A stretch of DNA of 64,000 nucleotides. It comes from Trichoplax sp. H2. Taxonomy: Eukaryota; Placozoa; Uniplacotomia; Trichoplacea. Positions 1 through 13,359 of the stretch are shown in pieces; the first letter of the stretch is position 1; every line of letters starts with the position of its first letter. The stretch is from positions 1 through 64,000 of the forward strand of contig NOWV01000126.1 of assembly GCA_003344405.1 (NCBI GenBank), written 5' to 3'. The position numbers and the translations under genes were made by a program. The notes under the pieces were generated by a model, which saw only the letters and a list, made by a program, of their open reading frames with translations, was not told the DNA's origin and ran no database searches.

Positions 1-144
1 GTATTTGTGAATATTTATCTGATCGGCTAGGTTACTATCGATGTCATAAGTTTATCGTTCAACCTTGTCAACCAACGAGCAATGGATGTCTTATTTATTC
101 AAGAACAATGCTTAAATGTAGCTGATGTAACCGATGTAGTTTAC

Positions 145-892
145 CTTCAGCAAGAAAGAAGACTTCCTGGCCGAACTTATTCTTCGCATCATAACGATTG
201 GCCATATCTATTCCTCTCACTACTGTTGATAACATCGCAGATAATAAAGATTAGCATTAATATTGAAGAATTGTTATTAGTACAATATAAGCGAATAAGG
301 ATCGCTTAAGTGGAAGCAGATCCATAAGAAGAATGAACTATTGGAAGATATTACTGTATTGCATTGCTAATACGATCGGTTCATTATTACTATAACACAT
401 TGTTTCTAACTGCTATGATGATGATGCGATATCTCAAGTCTTACATTCTACGATATTGAGTCTCTGCATAATAATAATTTGATCAAGCTGTGTTAAACAT
501 TCTAGGCCTGGTGGACAGCTAGGCGATGGTGGTGGCGGCATCATCCATTGCATCTGCTGCTGCTGCTGCTGTAGTCCCATCAATGCCAAATTTGGTACTT
601 CAGTAGCTCTATAGGCAGCAGTACCAGGTTGATGTAATGTTACTTGATTCATTTGAAATGGCGCTGGATTATTCATCATTAAGGGTGGGTTCGCCATCGA
701 TGGATTGGCAGGATACGGTGGATTGACTGGATTGTAGGGTGGGTTCGCCATCGATGGATTAGCTGGATAAGGTGGATTGACTGGATTGTAGCCAAGCGGT
801 TGTTGAGTAATAGGCAGAGGAGGAGGAGGAGGATTATAATTATCATTATCCGTTGGCACAGGCCCTTTGGTATCTTCACTGGGAGCTTCCAT
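145..892 (-). CDS. PLSCR: Phospholipid scramblase, N-terminal part; gene continues beyond the left edge
   Basis: Two exons are visible on the minus strand: 892-445 (ATG at 892) and 222-145, joined in phase 1 by donor GTAAGA and a CAG acceptor. Exon 1 encodes a proline-rich N-terminus with PPPPP runs and two tandem 18-residue repeats (YNPVNPPYPANPSMANPP). It ends in CPPGLECLTQLDQIII, the typical entry to the scramblase barrel. Exon 2 gives NRYDAKNKFGQEVFFLAE, matching the family's NKYEIKNSLGQ-type strand and the following strand. Scramblases are Ca2+-responsive membrane proteins; the proline-rich tail binds SH3 or WW partners. A third exon may start at 18 and leave the window, but too little is visible to confirm it. 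The cysteine-rich segment, Ca2+ site and C-terminal membrane helix would lie outside. The family call is firm; the paralogue cannot be assigned. Confidence 0.88.
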
Positions 893-1531
893 CGATAGTT
901 GTAGCCGTACGTGTCTATCTTCACTTCTTTAATGACAGAGATGAATACTGATTTTAGATTGGACTTTTTGATTTGAACAGGCAATCCAATGCAAGCCAAT
1001 AACTCCAAATGAATGATGAGAAAAGATCCGTACTGCTATTTTTATTTATATATAATTACTGTATACTTTAGTACTATAATTCAATACAGTACAGTACAGT
1101 ATATTCGACGTCAGGGCGTGGTGCGAGGGATCAGCCTCCACCCTTCCATAACTATTATACTGTACTGTACTCAACGTCTGCCTAAAGTTTGCGCAGACGC
1201 AGTATACGATAACCAGAGGCTTGTAATGCCAGAAATATTCTTCTTCTTAACCCTTTCATTTGCGCAGCCGCGAGAATGGATTCCATCCATCCAATACACA
1301 ATATGGTGAACAGTAGTCAAAACGTCTCTGCCTCGACCCCATGGTGTTGGTTGTACAGTATGAGGATTGGATGACAGGGATCCGGTAGTCCCTCAGTCCG
1401 AGCGCAATTCAAACGGATCATGTGGAACATGTTCTAAAGGTACGCACTTAGGTGGACACAAGGGCTTTGATCTTGCTCAAGCTGGCACTCAATCCTTACC
1501 TTTCACATTGGCAGAAAAGCACCAGTAAAAG
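893..1531. promoter_or_regulatory. Divergent 5' region between PLSCR (-) and NOMO (+)
   Basis: This 639-bp spacer separates the start codons of two divergently transcribed genes and so must hold both promoters and 5' UTRs. It contains short TACAGTACAGTA and TACTGTACTGTA runs near 1083-1100 and 1160-1172, which are members of a motif family that recurs across the window. I see no TATA box or initiator that I would place with confidence. Confidence 0.35.
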
Positions 1532-4500
1532 ATGAAAACGACTGGTGTTTACCCTTTCTCTTTAATATTACTAACATTGTGTTATGTTTCTTGCCAAAAT
1601 GATGTTCTCATCGGTTGTGGTGGCTTTGTCAAGTCGGATATTGATATCGATTACACTCAAGTTAAGGTACGCGCATCAGATACTAGAGGTACAATGGCAC
1701 CAGCACGATGGATGTCATACGACAGATTCTAAATCTCTTCACCATAATGCCTCCAAAATGAGTCTCAAATAGAATATTCAAGTCATTTCAGTTCACAAAA
1801 ATATTAATTATGACTTGACTATGATTGACTAAACTGATGATTGAATTGGACTGTCTGTCGTTTCTTGAATATGGTTCTAATCCTTTCTTATGTTAAGGTT
1901 GATGCGTATACTTGACTATAGTACGCGTAATCGTAATCATGGTGACAGAATGTCCATGATATTTGAGTAGGACTGTAAAAATAGCACTAATGAAACACGC
2001 TTTGAACTGAAATTTAGAATTTTCCTGTAATTCCTCTATAATCTATCGTTATTATAATCTAATCTACTACTGTAGATGAGATGATGATTAGCAAGAATGA
2101 TAATGATGTGCATACGTACTGTTTTGCAATGTTCATTGGCCATTGTAGCAAATAGACTATCTTGAATGCAAGAGGAAAAATGTCGTACCTAGCCATAGCA
2201 CAGAAATGTTGTTTTGAACGTTATAATTTTCCGATACTATCCGTTAAGATCATGTGAATTTTATGCTGGCTAGCTGGCTACAGCGGCATTAACATGCACT
2301 CGTTAGCCTAAGCTCAATCGACACGGTCTTATTTCACAAGGTCGTATGATGAATCTTGCAGATTTACAAGGCTATGGAATTTAGATAAATGTTGCAAGTT
2401 AACTCCAAATTTATGAACCAGCTACCTATAATTATAGCCTTATGCATGTATGAACGTAATAATACATGCGAACATGTATTATTTCATACTAGTGCTGAGT
2501 ATACTTCCAAATATGAAATTTCTGTATATTATGTAATACGTGTAGTAAACTGCACAATAATTCAAGTTCAGTTTTGCACTATTAAAAAGAAAACATTTAC
2601 GTGGAATAATGGTATAGTTGCTAGACTTGTTTGCTATCTATATTCAATAAATGCAATAAGTATTATCTGGTTGAGGTTTGCAACCACTTGTAAATCTATC
2701 ATAACAATTCAAGTTTCTATTCGTTTTCATAGGTCCAGTTGATCACCAAATATGGTAGTGTTAAAGATGAAATTGCTTGTGCTCCTACTAGCGGCTATTT
2801 TATGATACCTATCTATGATAAGGTAAATTGTTCATAGTAGTGTAAAGCTCTGAAATTCTAGTCATACGCGTATGTGTTTAGCTAATAGCACTCGTTATTT
2901 CACATACCGGTAGTATTACGTTGACAATAATAATGAGTAAGCTTCTGTTATTGTGGCATTGACAGCGAATTGCTTCTTCTTTTTAGGGAGAATTTACCTT
3001 GAAGGTCTCTCCACCACAAAATTGGGATTTTGGTAATTATCTTCATATCAATCGGATCAATTATCAGTCAGAGACTTTTATGTATTACATTTAAAATAAG
3101 TCATGGCTTTTTGCGTTAAAGATATCTTCGATAATTATCACATTATTGAGTAATTGCTGAATTTACTAATATATTATGACAATTTAGTATATGCGTGACA
3201 AATAGGATTAGCATCACGACTTTAAAGCAATATTATACGTTATACAAGTGCCTGTAACTCTCGATTTTTTCTATCAATTCAAGAACTTTCCTTACAACTT
3301 CTTATTAGTGACTTGATACTACCGATTTCGTTTGATGGTTATTGAATATTACGCTTTACAACTGGATTATCGCCTTATCTATATGCTTTACCGCATTATT
3401 AGCTATCGTTAAACAGTATTTTTTTGTCCTTTATCCTTATTGAAATTGTAGATCCAACCGAAATCAAATTAAACATAGACGGGAAGACAGATCCTTGTAG
3501 CAATAATCGTGATATCAATTTTACGTTCAAGGGCATTACGATAACTGGCAGGGTACGTCCGTTTACATACTCGAAATAGCTTCAGTAGTGATTTGATACC
3601 TTGTACTTTATTCTTGCCACACTATTATCAATGAAAATGAGGAACAAGAACCCTTCCTAATTTACCTTAAATCTTTTTATAGATTCTTAGTGAAGGTCTC
3701 ATGGATGGTCCAGCTGGTGTCGCTGTGACCCTAAGTCAAGGCGGTAAGACATTCCTTAGCTCTGTAACTATATTATCTATCATTTTGGATTTATAGTTAC
3801 TGTTTTCATTCAATAGATACCGTTGTTCAAACAACAAAATCTACCGATGGCGGAAGGTGAACATGGAGTTTTCCTGTCTTTCTTAGTTTAAACGTTATAA
3901 AAACAATTTGCATACTTTGGCTTCATGTACCTACTTTGTTATATTGCGTTGAAGCTGACTACTCGATCAATGTTTAAATTATCCTTAACTTCTAGCTTAT
4001 TTTTAACAGATATGTGTTTCATCAAGTCAAGCCTGGTCATTATGAAATTAAGACTAGCCATGATAAATGGACATTTTCTAAAGTTAGTTTCAATCTTCAT
4101 ATGTTCATAATATTGAATAATATTGGTGGTTAAAAGTACATGTATTAAAAGAGTTGTTATTTCTCGTATTTAAAGTCACAAACGACCATTGATGCCAAAA
4201 TTGGAAGCACCAGTGTAACTGAAGATATGTTTATCTCGGGATATGACGTTCAGGTAAGTACCAGTCGTGGTTGTTGAAAGCATCTACCATTCACTTTCCA
4301 TTAATGGCACATGTTAGTGTGCATCAGTCTGGCACCATTTCTAGTTAGAAATAAAAGGTTACTTTGTAATATACTACGACTTAGGCTGACGTAATGAGCG
4401 ATGGATTGCCTATCCAAGGTGTTCGATTTTTCCTGTATCAAGTCGATTCAAAAGTATATACGATCATAAAATTAACTTCTACTCAGTGTACCAAATGGAG

Positions 4501-7500
4501 TCTTTAATTTTCACCCCATCTTACAAACATTATGATCTCTTTTATAGGGAAAAGTGACTGAATGTGATTCAATTGAAAAAAATCTGGCTACCCCAGGTCA
4601 AATTAATGGATTATCTCCTCTTTGTTATCGGATTTCGGATCAGCAAGGGTTGGTTAATTTTCCTTCCCTTCCACCTGGACAGTATATTTTGGTAAGCATT
4701 TGTGACAGTCAGTAAAATCTGTATCCAAAACTTATGCAGTACATTTTCAATTGCTAGGTTCCTTATTACCGAAGTGAAGAAATCGTATTTGATGTTGTAC
4801 CTGCTCAAGTACCCGTAACCGTTGCGAGTAGTAGTGTTAAAATTCAGGTAGGAGTAGTTACTTTTATGGAGGTTGCGTGTATGTCATATTGATTTGCATC
4901 TATTCTTATTGCAAAGCCAAATTTTCAAGTGCACGGTTTTACTATTGGTGGTCGCGTGCTAGCTTATCGAGAGGTAACGTTACGATTAATGGTCGCTATC
5001 TAATAAACATTGATTGATATGTTAATATTAACGTTAACGACTGCATGTGCCATGTAGGGAAAAGGTATAGTTGATGCTTCTATTCAAATCAATGGGAAAC
5101 CTGTTACTTCTACTGGTAAAGATGGGAAATACTTGCTTGTCAATGTAACCAGTGGGACTTACACGATTACGGTAGAAGATACAAATTAATAAATTATTCT
5201 ATTAGCAAAATATCCCTTTATTTCTTTAAGATTGCATTACATGCTTATATTTCTATTGTTTTTATTCGCTTCATTTATAGGTTAGCAAGCCTTATTATTT
5301 TTTTGAACCCTTTGTGACGAAAATAACTCCTAGTACACCTGCCCTAGAAGATATCGTAGCAACAAGGTGACCCTTGATTCAAACATTTTGTACAAATTTT
5401 TGGGTATGATAATCTGCGTTATACTTTATTAAAGCAGTTCATTTCATATATATTTATTTTTCTCTAGATACAATTTATGTGGATTAATCGAAATTACTGA
5501 TTTACCTAACGAGGTTATGAAGGTATGATGATTATTAATTGCTCAGAAAGCACCATTGCACAAATACACTCGGAATGAAAAATTTAAAATAATCTTATCT
5601 CAATAATTTTCTTGGATTTTGCATACGTCTGGGTTAGAGTAAAAAACGAAAAGTGAATATGTCTCCTGTTGGAAGTAAAAGCACTGAGGTTACAATTTTA
5701 TCCAATGAAAATGGTTCATTTTGCTTCCAAGTTTCTCCCGGCGAATATATCGTAAAGGTATGCATGATAGTTTTATTGTAATAGATTGATGGAAAACTAG
5801 TACATCCTTTTGTAGAATTATGATGCAGTTTTTATCATTCTTGGTTTCATGATATATGCTTTCATTCCAAGGCTGTACCGGATGATGATGATAAAAGCAA
5901 AGGTGTCATGTTTACGCCACCGAGTAAGCAGGTGACAGTCAAAGACGAGCCAGTTTTTGGTGTTAAATTTGGCCAATTTAAGACTACCGTTAGCGGCAAG
6001 GTTAAATTCTTAGGTACGTACATATAATCTACGGTGGTAATTAATATAGAATTGCCTGACAGGCGTAGATTTACGAGCTTATTATTTTTTACTGTAGATG
6101 GATTTCATGGTAATAAAGACACTACCATATATTTACGGGATACAGAACGATCAGGACATGTTCACCAAGCTGTTGCGGTTAGTTAGCCTGTCTAAATAAT
6201 ATTGTTTACATTGCGTACCAAATGTCAGCCCGGCTGATTCTTACAAAGTCCTTGCATGTGATCGTCATTACTTGTTTACTTTAGAAATTAACTGGTGATA
6301 ACTTGGTTGCTCAATTCATATTTGAAGACGTTTTACCTGGAAAATACAATGGTAATTTTAGCTTTCTTTGTAGTAGTTGTACATTTTCTTTGTAATTTTC
6401 ATTATTGATTAACTGTTTACAACACGATTAAATCTGTTAGCTGCCGTTACACGGAAAGACGTATGCTGGAAATCAGAGGAGCTACCTTTCACCGTACTGG
6501 ATAAAGATATCGATGGTATACAATTTGAACAGAATGGCTTTGTTCTTAGTGCTGTTACATCGCATTCGTTTTACGCGGTAGGGTAGAAAGTTTGTTGCCT
6601 GAGGTTACTGTAATGATCGCCAGAGAAACTTTTTTATGCCTGTATTTCCTGTCATATTACAGTATTATTCTTCGGAGGGCGATAAAGAGAAGACTGAATG
6701 TAAATTTAACAAAGGCTTGAATAGGATGTGCTTACCAAATGCCGGTACGTTGAATGTTCACTTCTATTTTCGTTAAGTGATGGAAAGTTTTATAAAATAG
6801 TTTGGTAATAAATATATAGGACGATATGAGATATCACCAGCAAGTTGTTATATCTTCCAGCAAAATGAATATTCGTATGATACGTAAGTGAAAATGAATA
6901 AATAATACTAAGTACCTAAACAACTTAGCTATATTCTAAAACTCGTTAGTCTTGCAATTAAATGTACCACTGTTTCATCAAATCTAAAATTTTATTTTCA
7001 GGACTTCGACCTCAACTTTGAGTATGACTGCAGTTGATTATAGAGTAATTGGTTCGGTAATTTCATTCGCAGATGCCAAAGATATCATGATAAAAATAAA
7101 GTAAAGTTTAATATTTCAGATGAAACTCATTTAACAAATGTTACCTTGAGTCGTGAAGGGTAGTTCCTTTCAGCGATCTATCTACTACTATTGATACCCT
7201 TTATTGCTTTAACAGATTTACAAATAAAGAAAAAGAAGATATTGTTCTAGGGCCATTAGAGGCTAGACCTCTCGGTCAATTGTTAAAATTTGACTTCCAA
7301 TTTATTTTGAGGTTAGTTTGCCTGCTACCCGTGACAGTTATTTCTCCATACGTTCTCTCTCTCTCGCTCTCTTGAATATAAATAAGTTATGCTTTTTAAT
7401 TAAACTTGCAGGCCTGGCGACAGCGTATCCGTATTACCGTCTTCGGAGACACTTCTATTTGATCCATCAAAGATTGACTTTACTTTAAATGAAGGTATGC

Positions 7501-10056
7501 CAACATTTTTAAATTTATGAAATTTGTTATGCCATATCAGTACATAGTATATTTTGGATTTATTAAATTTACTAACTTATTGCTAATTAATTCCAAACGT
7601 ATTCATATTCTTCACTTTCCTTGAAATTTAGATAAGGAATGTCCTATATCGATTGGTGCATTTGATGCTTCGAAAGGCGAGATAATTGTTGGTAAAATTG
7701 AACCTGTAGTAAATGATGTTGAAATCAGGTTGCATGAAGCTGGTTCGGATGTTGTACTGTTGACCACTACAACTAATCAACAAGGAGAATATAGGTAGCT
7801 ATATTTTTAATTTTATTATTCGATTAGATATTCTAATAGCAAGCACTTTTGTCCTAGGTTTGGTCCCTTAGCAGGAAATAAAAATTACGACGTTGTTAGT
7901 GAATTTTTACCTTGACCCTTTAACACAAACTAATATAGCACACTATTATAACATTTTTAAATTGACTTTGTGTTAACTCACCGCAGACTGCTTCGAAGCC
8001 TGGTTATGTTTTTACTCCAACGCTTGACAATAAAAGAGATTTTAAGGCTTCTAAACAAGGAGAAATTGTAATAAAAGTAAGCTTGCTTTCTTAAAGTGTA
8101 GTATAGATATTGCGGCCTAAATACAGCGCAGAATGAATCGCGTAGACATCCTACTAACTTTATTAATTCGGTATCAGGTTGCATCAGAGGATGGACAACC
8201 AATGTCTGGTGTACTATTCTCTTTAAGTGGCCAAAACTTTCGATCTAATAATATAACGTCTGAAACTGGGGAAATTCAGTATCTAAACTTGGTAATATTC
8301 TTAATTGTATAATATTGTGATTAACGTATTTATACAAGACATCTGTAATCTTCTCTTTTGCTAGCCTTCTGCACAATATTATTTCCGACCTTTACTGAAA
8401 GAGTATTCGTTCGAGCCTGCAATGCAATTAATTTCGGTAGATGAAGGAATGACAGTCAATGTAGAGGTTAAAGGATATCGTGTAGCTTATAGCTGCTATG
8501 GTAAACTGTCTTCACTAAACGGCGAACCTGAAGTAGACGTAGTCGTAAGAGTAAGTTACTTTCCTGAGATTATATGTAACTATGGCTCTGTGTAGCTAGC
8601 TGCAACTTTTCAATTAATGGAATCGAAACGTTACTATTTTGTTATGCAAAAGGCGATAGGAATTAATAATTGCGAAAATAGTCGAGAAGAAGCAACCACA
8701 ACTATAAATGGAACATTTAGAATTCGAGGGCTTAAAGTAATATTAAAGTATTAGATGCAATAAAATGGACATTTACGATTGCATTACTAAATGCACTATT
8801 AAATATTTCAGCCAAATTGCTCTTATTCCTTGCAAGTTGCTGAGGAAAATAGTGATATCATAAGCAGATCTATCCCTGATAAGCGTGTAATTGAAAAGGT
8901 AAAGGTTTTTACTTTGATATCTGAATCGTTCAGCAACTTCAACTTTCTTTACTTGGTAAGTATATTTAGTGCGGATTGCTTACTTTTTAGGTTGAAGATC
9001 AAGATATTACGGACGTCAATATAATTACAATCAGAAGTTCTGGTCAAATGGAAATCAGCGGAACTGTATTTACAGAAGATAAATATTTGCATACTATTAA
9101 GGTCGACATAGATTTTGACTGAAATTAAAGAAATGAATAAGCTTATTATGTTTAAAATGTGTCAACATGTGGATGTTGTTACATGTTTATATACTGCACA
9201 ATCAATTCAAATGCCAAATGGTTCAATATTGTGCTAAATTTATCGATTCATATTAGGTCCTTGCTGTCATGATACAAGTGTACTTTTGTAATAAATATAG
9301 GCTCTCCTCTATAACGAAAATAATATGGACTCACCAGTCCAATCAGTAGCTCTTGGTGTTAATCATTACTTTCATTTTAAACCATTGCCAAAGGACGGAA
9401 AGGTAACTGAAGGATTACTACTTTTGCTTTAAAATGTGTAAAGATTCTAATACGCTTACAATAATCCTTTGCAGAGCTACATTTTGCGTATCCAATCCAT
9501 GCTATCTCTAGTTACCTATTCGTACAAAACCTTGGAAACTGATTCCTTCACCGCAACTCAACATCGTCGACATTTTCATTTTAATTTCTCAGCTGCGGTA
9601 TGTATAACCCTAAATTAATATTGGCATTTATCTACTGTATCTATGCAAATGTCTCTTGTACGCGTATATTGATACATTACGTATAATTATAACACATATT
9701 ATTTGCTAATTATAATTATCGTTTATATTCCGCAATATAATAATAGATAAGACAGATCGATCCTGAGCCATCCCAAGGTTCATTTTTAATTATCCCGTTT
9801 ATTTTAGTTATTGCGATTGCTTTTAACTTTACAAAGGTAAGTATTTTATCAAGCCATAAAGCACATGTCTATCAATTTTTGCATTTTAGATTCTTTTAGA
9901 TCAATTTCATTTATTTGGCTTCATTTTAATCACTGTTCTTGTGCGACAGGTTTCTCAATATGTGAAGTCTCTTATTGAAGCGTATAATAGCCGGCAGCAA
10001 TCTTCTACAAGCGAAGAAAATGTCAAAGCAAAGAAAAAGCATGGCAAACATCGTTA
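1532..10056 (+). CDS. NOMO: NOMO (nodal modulator / BOS complex subunit), ER membrane protein, 37 exons
   Basis: Known role of the family: NOMO is a single-pass ER protein that works with nicalin and TMEM147 at the multipass translocon and was first described as a modulator of Nodal signalling. Seen here: a signal peptide (MKTTGVYPFSLILLTLCYVSC), then the diagnostic GCGGFVKSDIDIDY, a long lumenal region of carboxypeptidase-regulatory-like beta repeats, one membrane segment (FLIIPFILVIAIAFNF, about residues 1110-1126) and a short basic cytosolic tail ending KKKHGKHR. Exons: 1532-1666, 2733-2822, 2987-3032, 3452-3552, 3683-3743, 3817-3856, 4010-4082, 4176-4253, 4385-4453, 4548-4691, 4758-4847, 4917-4973, 5058-5171, 5281-5366, 5468-5522, 5638-5757, 5872-6013, 6098-6177, 6285-6351, 6441-6577, 6663-6744, 6820-6883, 7002-7100, 7216-7311, 7412-7494, 7632-7794, 7858-7894, 7987-8077, 8178-8291, 8365-8550, 8653-8736, 8812-8898, 8991-9101, 9301-9402, 9475-9597, 9756-9837, 9950-10056. 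Phases agree throughout except for one extra T inside exon 28 (T run 8040-8044). Without it the product is 1164 residues, against about 1220 in human. The exon 33 donor (GTCGAC) is weak. Confidence 0.95.
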
Positions 10057-10817
10057 ATTTTCTTTTCGTATTGTGATTTGCGTCCATAAGCCTAATCTAA
10101 GCGATGTTATTGTCACTATTTGGTTTTATCCCTTTTAACTACTCACTTTTGTTACTGTATGTTCATAGTTAATATTTGCTGGCGTACTTAGAATTATATT
10201 ATACCTTTCAAAATCTTTCTTACGCGATTTGCAGATTGTATTTATTAAAGAAGTTTCAATATAACATTTTAATTATTGAAAATAAAATGTATACCGGCTT
10301 TTGTACGTTGAACCATAGTAGAACCATTCGTAACATTATACGTCAACAAAAATAAGTCGGCGATAAGTGACGTTCGAGTCGTACTATTTATCGTATTTTA
10401 AATGATGGCATAAAAGTCAAAAATATAGTATTTAGGTATAGTCATTGTTAAATCAAGTTTCTTTTAAGTCAATTGTACAATGTACATGTATTATTTACAA
10501 TTTCAATTACTAGAAAATCATCAACCGCGAATGTCCGCTTGTGGTAGGATATTAAATATCGTCGTGTAATAATTATTGTTATAAGTTAGATGCGGTTTAC
10601 ATTGATAAAGAAACCAGTATTTTGCAATTATGTCTAGCACGATACCGTACGCTTAAGAACGTACTGGCAGAAGTTAATGTTAACAAGTCTTCATTACCAT
10701 ATTATTTAAATATTATTTAAAAAGCAATAATAATAATTAGGTAGAGTACAAGTCGATGACAACGTAAAGAATGTAAACAAAACATAAAATAGAAGTCAAG
10801 TATAGACATCTATGAAA
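10057..10817. other. Spacer between the convergent NOMO and HINFP genes
   Basis: This holds the two 3' UTRs. It is AT-rich, with no coding signal on either strand beyond the NOMO poly(A) signal. Confidence 0.6.
10281..10286 (+). terminator. Poly(A) signal of NOMO
   Basis: An AATAAA hexamer lies 225 bp after the NOMO stop codon, ahead of the convergent HINFP gene. It is the first canonical signal seen downstream of the stop. Position fits, but 3' ends are unmapped. Confidence 0.45.
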
Positions 10818-13359
10818 CTAAGGAAGATTTTTAATTACGGACTGATGATTTTCCTTATTTTGATCCACTTGTAATTCAACACTTTCATACCGGACAGTTT
10901 GCAATCTGTACATTCCGTCATCGCATTGGCTATAACTACAAGGTATAAGACGCAGTTAGGCATGGCCATAAGAGCCGTTGTGGCTATCGATAAAATGATA
11001 GAAAACAAAACAAAAGTTCAATTGTTTAATGCTAACATTATACTGACATTAATCTGCTTAAGCTACCAGGCCATTCAAAGTGATGTTTCTTTTTTAAGTG
11101 ACTTGTAAGTGAATATCCTCGAGTGTAACGACAACCGCAAATATGGCAAGCGTATCGAGCAGAAGCCATTTCAGCCTATATCAATACAAATTGGTAACTT
11201 GGAAATAGTTGCAGAAACGTGTTAAGTATAAAAGGATAGCGCATTTGAGCGCAAATGTAGACATACCTCGTGCTCTTTCGCATAGTGAGCTTTAATACTT
11301 TGCAAGAATTTACTTGTATAATCACAGCCTTCTTTAGGACAAAGTAAGACTTGATCATCGTGAATTTTAATATGTCTATTTAAGTCGTGCTCGGATTTGA
11401 ACCTGCGGCAATAAAACAAGCCAATACAATCAATTTTATTTCCATGCTTACTGTTAATTACAAAATAATTCGTTATTATTCCAAAAGTAAATCTTACTTT
11501 AAATGACACAAAGCACACTGGTAAGGTCTTTGCTCGGTATGTCGGTATAAGATATGTCTTTTAAGACCTGATGGTGATGGAAACGTCATATCGCACATAG
11601 TGCATTTACTGTTGTTCACTAAACGATGAAATGGGCGTCAATGTCTGCTATTTTATATTACATGGTACGATTGATGAAAGTAATTCTATGATTGCAACAG
11701 CCACATTGTTATAGTCGCAATATTATATTATATAACATCATAAGGGTTCAAAATTTTTACATTATCACATTGCATGGATAATTTATAGACGAGTAAGCTT
11801 TAGAACTTTTATTACTGCAGCATAATAAACGGAATGCAAGTAAATTAAAGTAAAAGTATGCAAAAATTTTACCATGTCCTCTTTCATGATTCCTTAATAG
11901 TCGTTTGGTTGCAAATTGTTTGTTGCAGCAGAGGCACCTTAAATTAGCATCTTTAGAAAGATAATCGTCATATTACGTGAGTCAGGTATCATGGATGGTA
12001 TTCAAAGTACAGTATAGTACAGTACATAAAATTGATGCATCTTACTTTTGTAATAGATTAATTTCATATCTTACCTTCAGATTGCCTATTCAGATGATCT
12101 ATAAATTTAGTATTGCTAGCAAATAATCCTCCGCAAGTGTTGCATGCAATCACTTTTTGGCCAGTATGTACTCTGCAATGTTCTTTAATTCGATACCTGC
12201 TTTTAAATTTTGCAGAACATCCTAACGGTAATATCATAGTAACAAAATTAGTCACTAATTTAACAAGATTACCTTTCAGTTGATCAAAATACTGCAAGTC
12301 TATTAAGCTTAAGACTGAATGCAAAAGAAAGTAGACTGGTCGATTCATTTCTAATGCCCTCAAATTAGAACAACTTTATGTTTGCTGTACCTAACCATCG
12401 ACAGGCAAAACTATCTCCATCAGCACTATCGTTATCACCATGAGCATCCATATGACGATAGAACTGATCAGGCGAATGAAATTGCATACGACAATCTTCC
12501 CAGCAGCATACTAATTCCTCGTCTGCATCGATTAGATTTCGGCTATAAAGTAGCATATTTCAAAGCATTAGTCAACTTGCAGCTGATATACAGCCTTTTC
12601 AAAATATTCATAAAATGACAATAAGTAAAAGGAATGACATTAATATCGTCTTGGCACCAGTTGATAACAGGCTATCCTACAGTTTATTCACATAACCTAC
12701 ATATGCGAGAATAGCTAGTCGTTGTATCTGGGTTACATCTCATTCTTAATGCAATTCATTATTGTAATCGATACTAGATTATTACTAAATACTAATCGAG
12801 AGCGCAAACGAGTGCAAGTAGATGGGATGTATTGACAGTGTCTCATCGTCGAATGGAATATTATTGTAGTGTTAGGGAATTTAAAGGATAGGCCGTAAAG
12901 CGAAATGAGGTTGATATTGTTCCTCTTTTGTAAGCCAATTTATTACAACTTTAACTGGTAGAAGTGAATGATGAATAGAAGTGTGTCCAATGACGGCATT
13001 CATTTTTACCTTTCGTCGCTTAAAGTACAAGGCGGTAATTGTTTCGTTGAACGCATCGCAGCACCTAAGGCTTTCAAGTAAGCATGATAAGCATGAAACA
13101 TAACATGCTTGGCCAATTCTCTTCCATTCATAAATACATCTAAAGTACAATCTCGCCAAAGACATTGAAACTCTCGTGGATTCTCGTTGAAATGACCGTT
13201 GGAAATTTCCACCAGGTCCTCAATATGCTGATAGACATGACGTAGAAAGGAGCTTTTATCCTCTTTTACTGTGTAAGTGCAATCACACCATTCACATATT
13301 AGTAATGGCTTCTTTTGGTCGTTGTGATTGATCGTTGGATCTTGGCTAGTACAAGCCAT
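10818..13359 (-). CDS. HINFP: Histone H4 transcription factor HINFP (MIZF), C2H2 zinc-finger protein
   Basis: HINFP binds the cell-cycle element of histone H4 promoters and, with NPAT, drives H4 transcription at the G1/S transition. Eight minus-strand exons: 13359-13010, 12542-12391, 12221-12075, 11950-11873, 11618-11498, 11402-11267, 11175-11048 and 10935-10818. They give a clean 409-residue frame with all phases consistent. The zinc fingers follow the family in order: CEWCDC, CLWRDC, CCWEDC..FYRHMDAH, CRWLGC, then a very conserved CNTCGGLFASNTKFIDHLNRQ, CLCCNKQFATKRLLRNH, CTMCDMTFPSPSGLKRH, the CALC finger split across exons 5 and 6, CPKEGCDYTSKFLQSIKAH, and CHICGCRYTRGYSLTSHLKKKH. The tail conserves FEWP and RYESVEL. 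The last intron uses a weak donor (GTCAGT), chosen because it restores a gap-free match to the human tail. Human HINFP is 517 residues; the Trichoplax-type protein lacks the long acidic C-terminus. Confidence 0.93.

Noticed and set aside
82-309. 75-codon plus-strand frame at the left edge
   Set aside because: It overlaps the minus-strand scramblase exon 145-222, which has splice sites and family matches.
7080-7160. TTTCAG at about 7114-7119 as a NOMO exon start
   Set aside because: It puts a stop in frame at once; reading through to the donor at 7101 and using the acceptor at 7215 keeps the frame and the family match.
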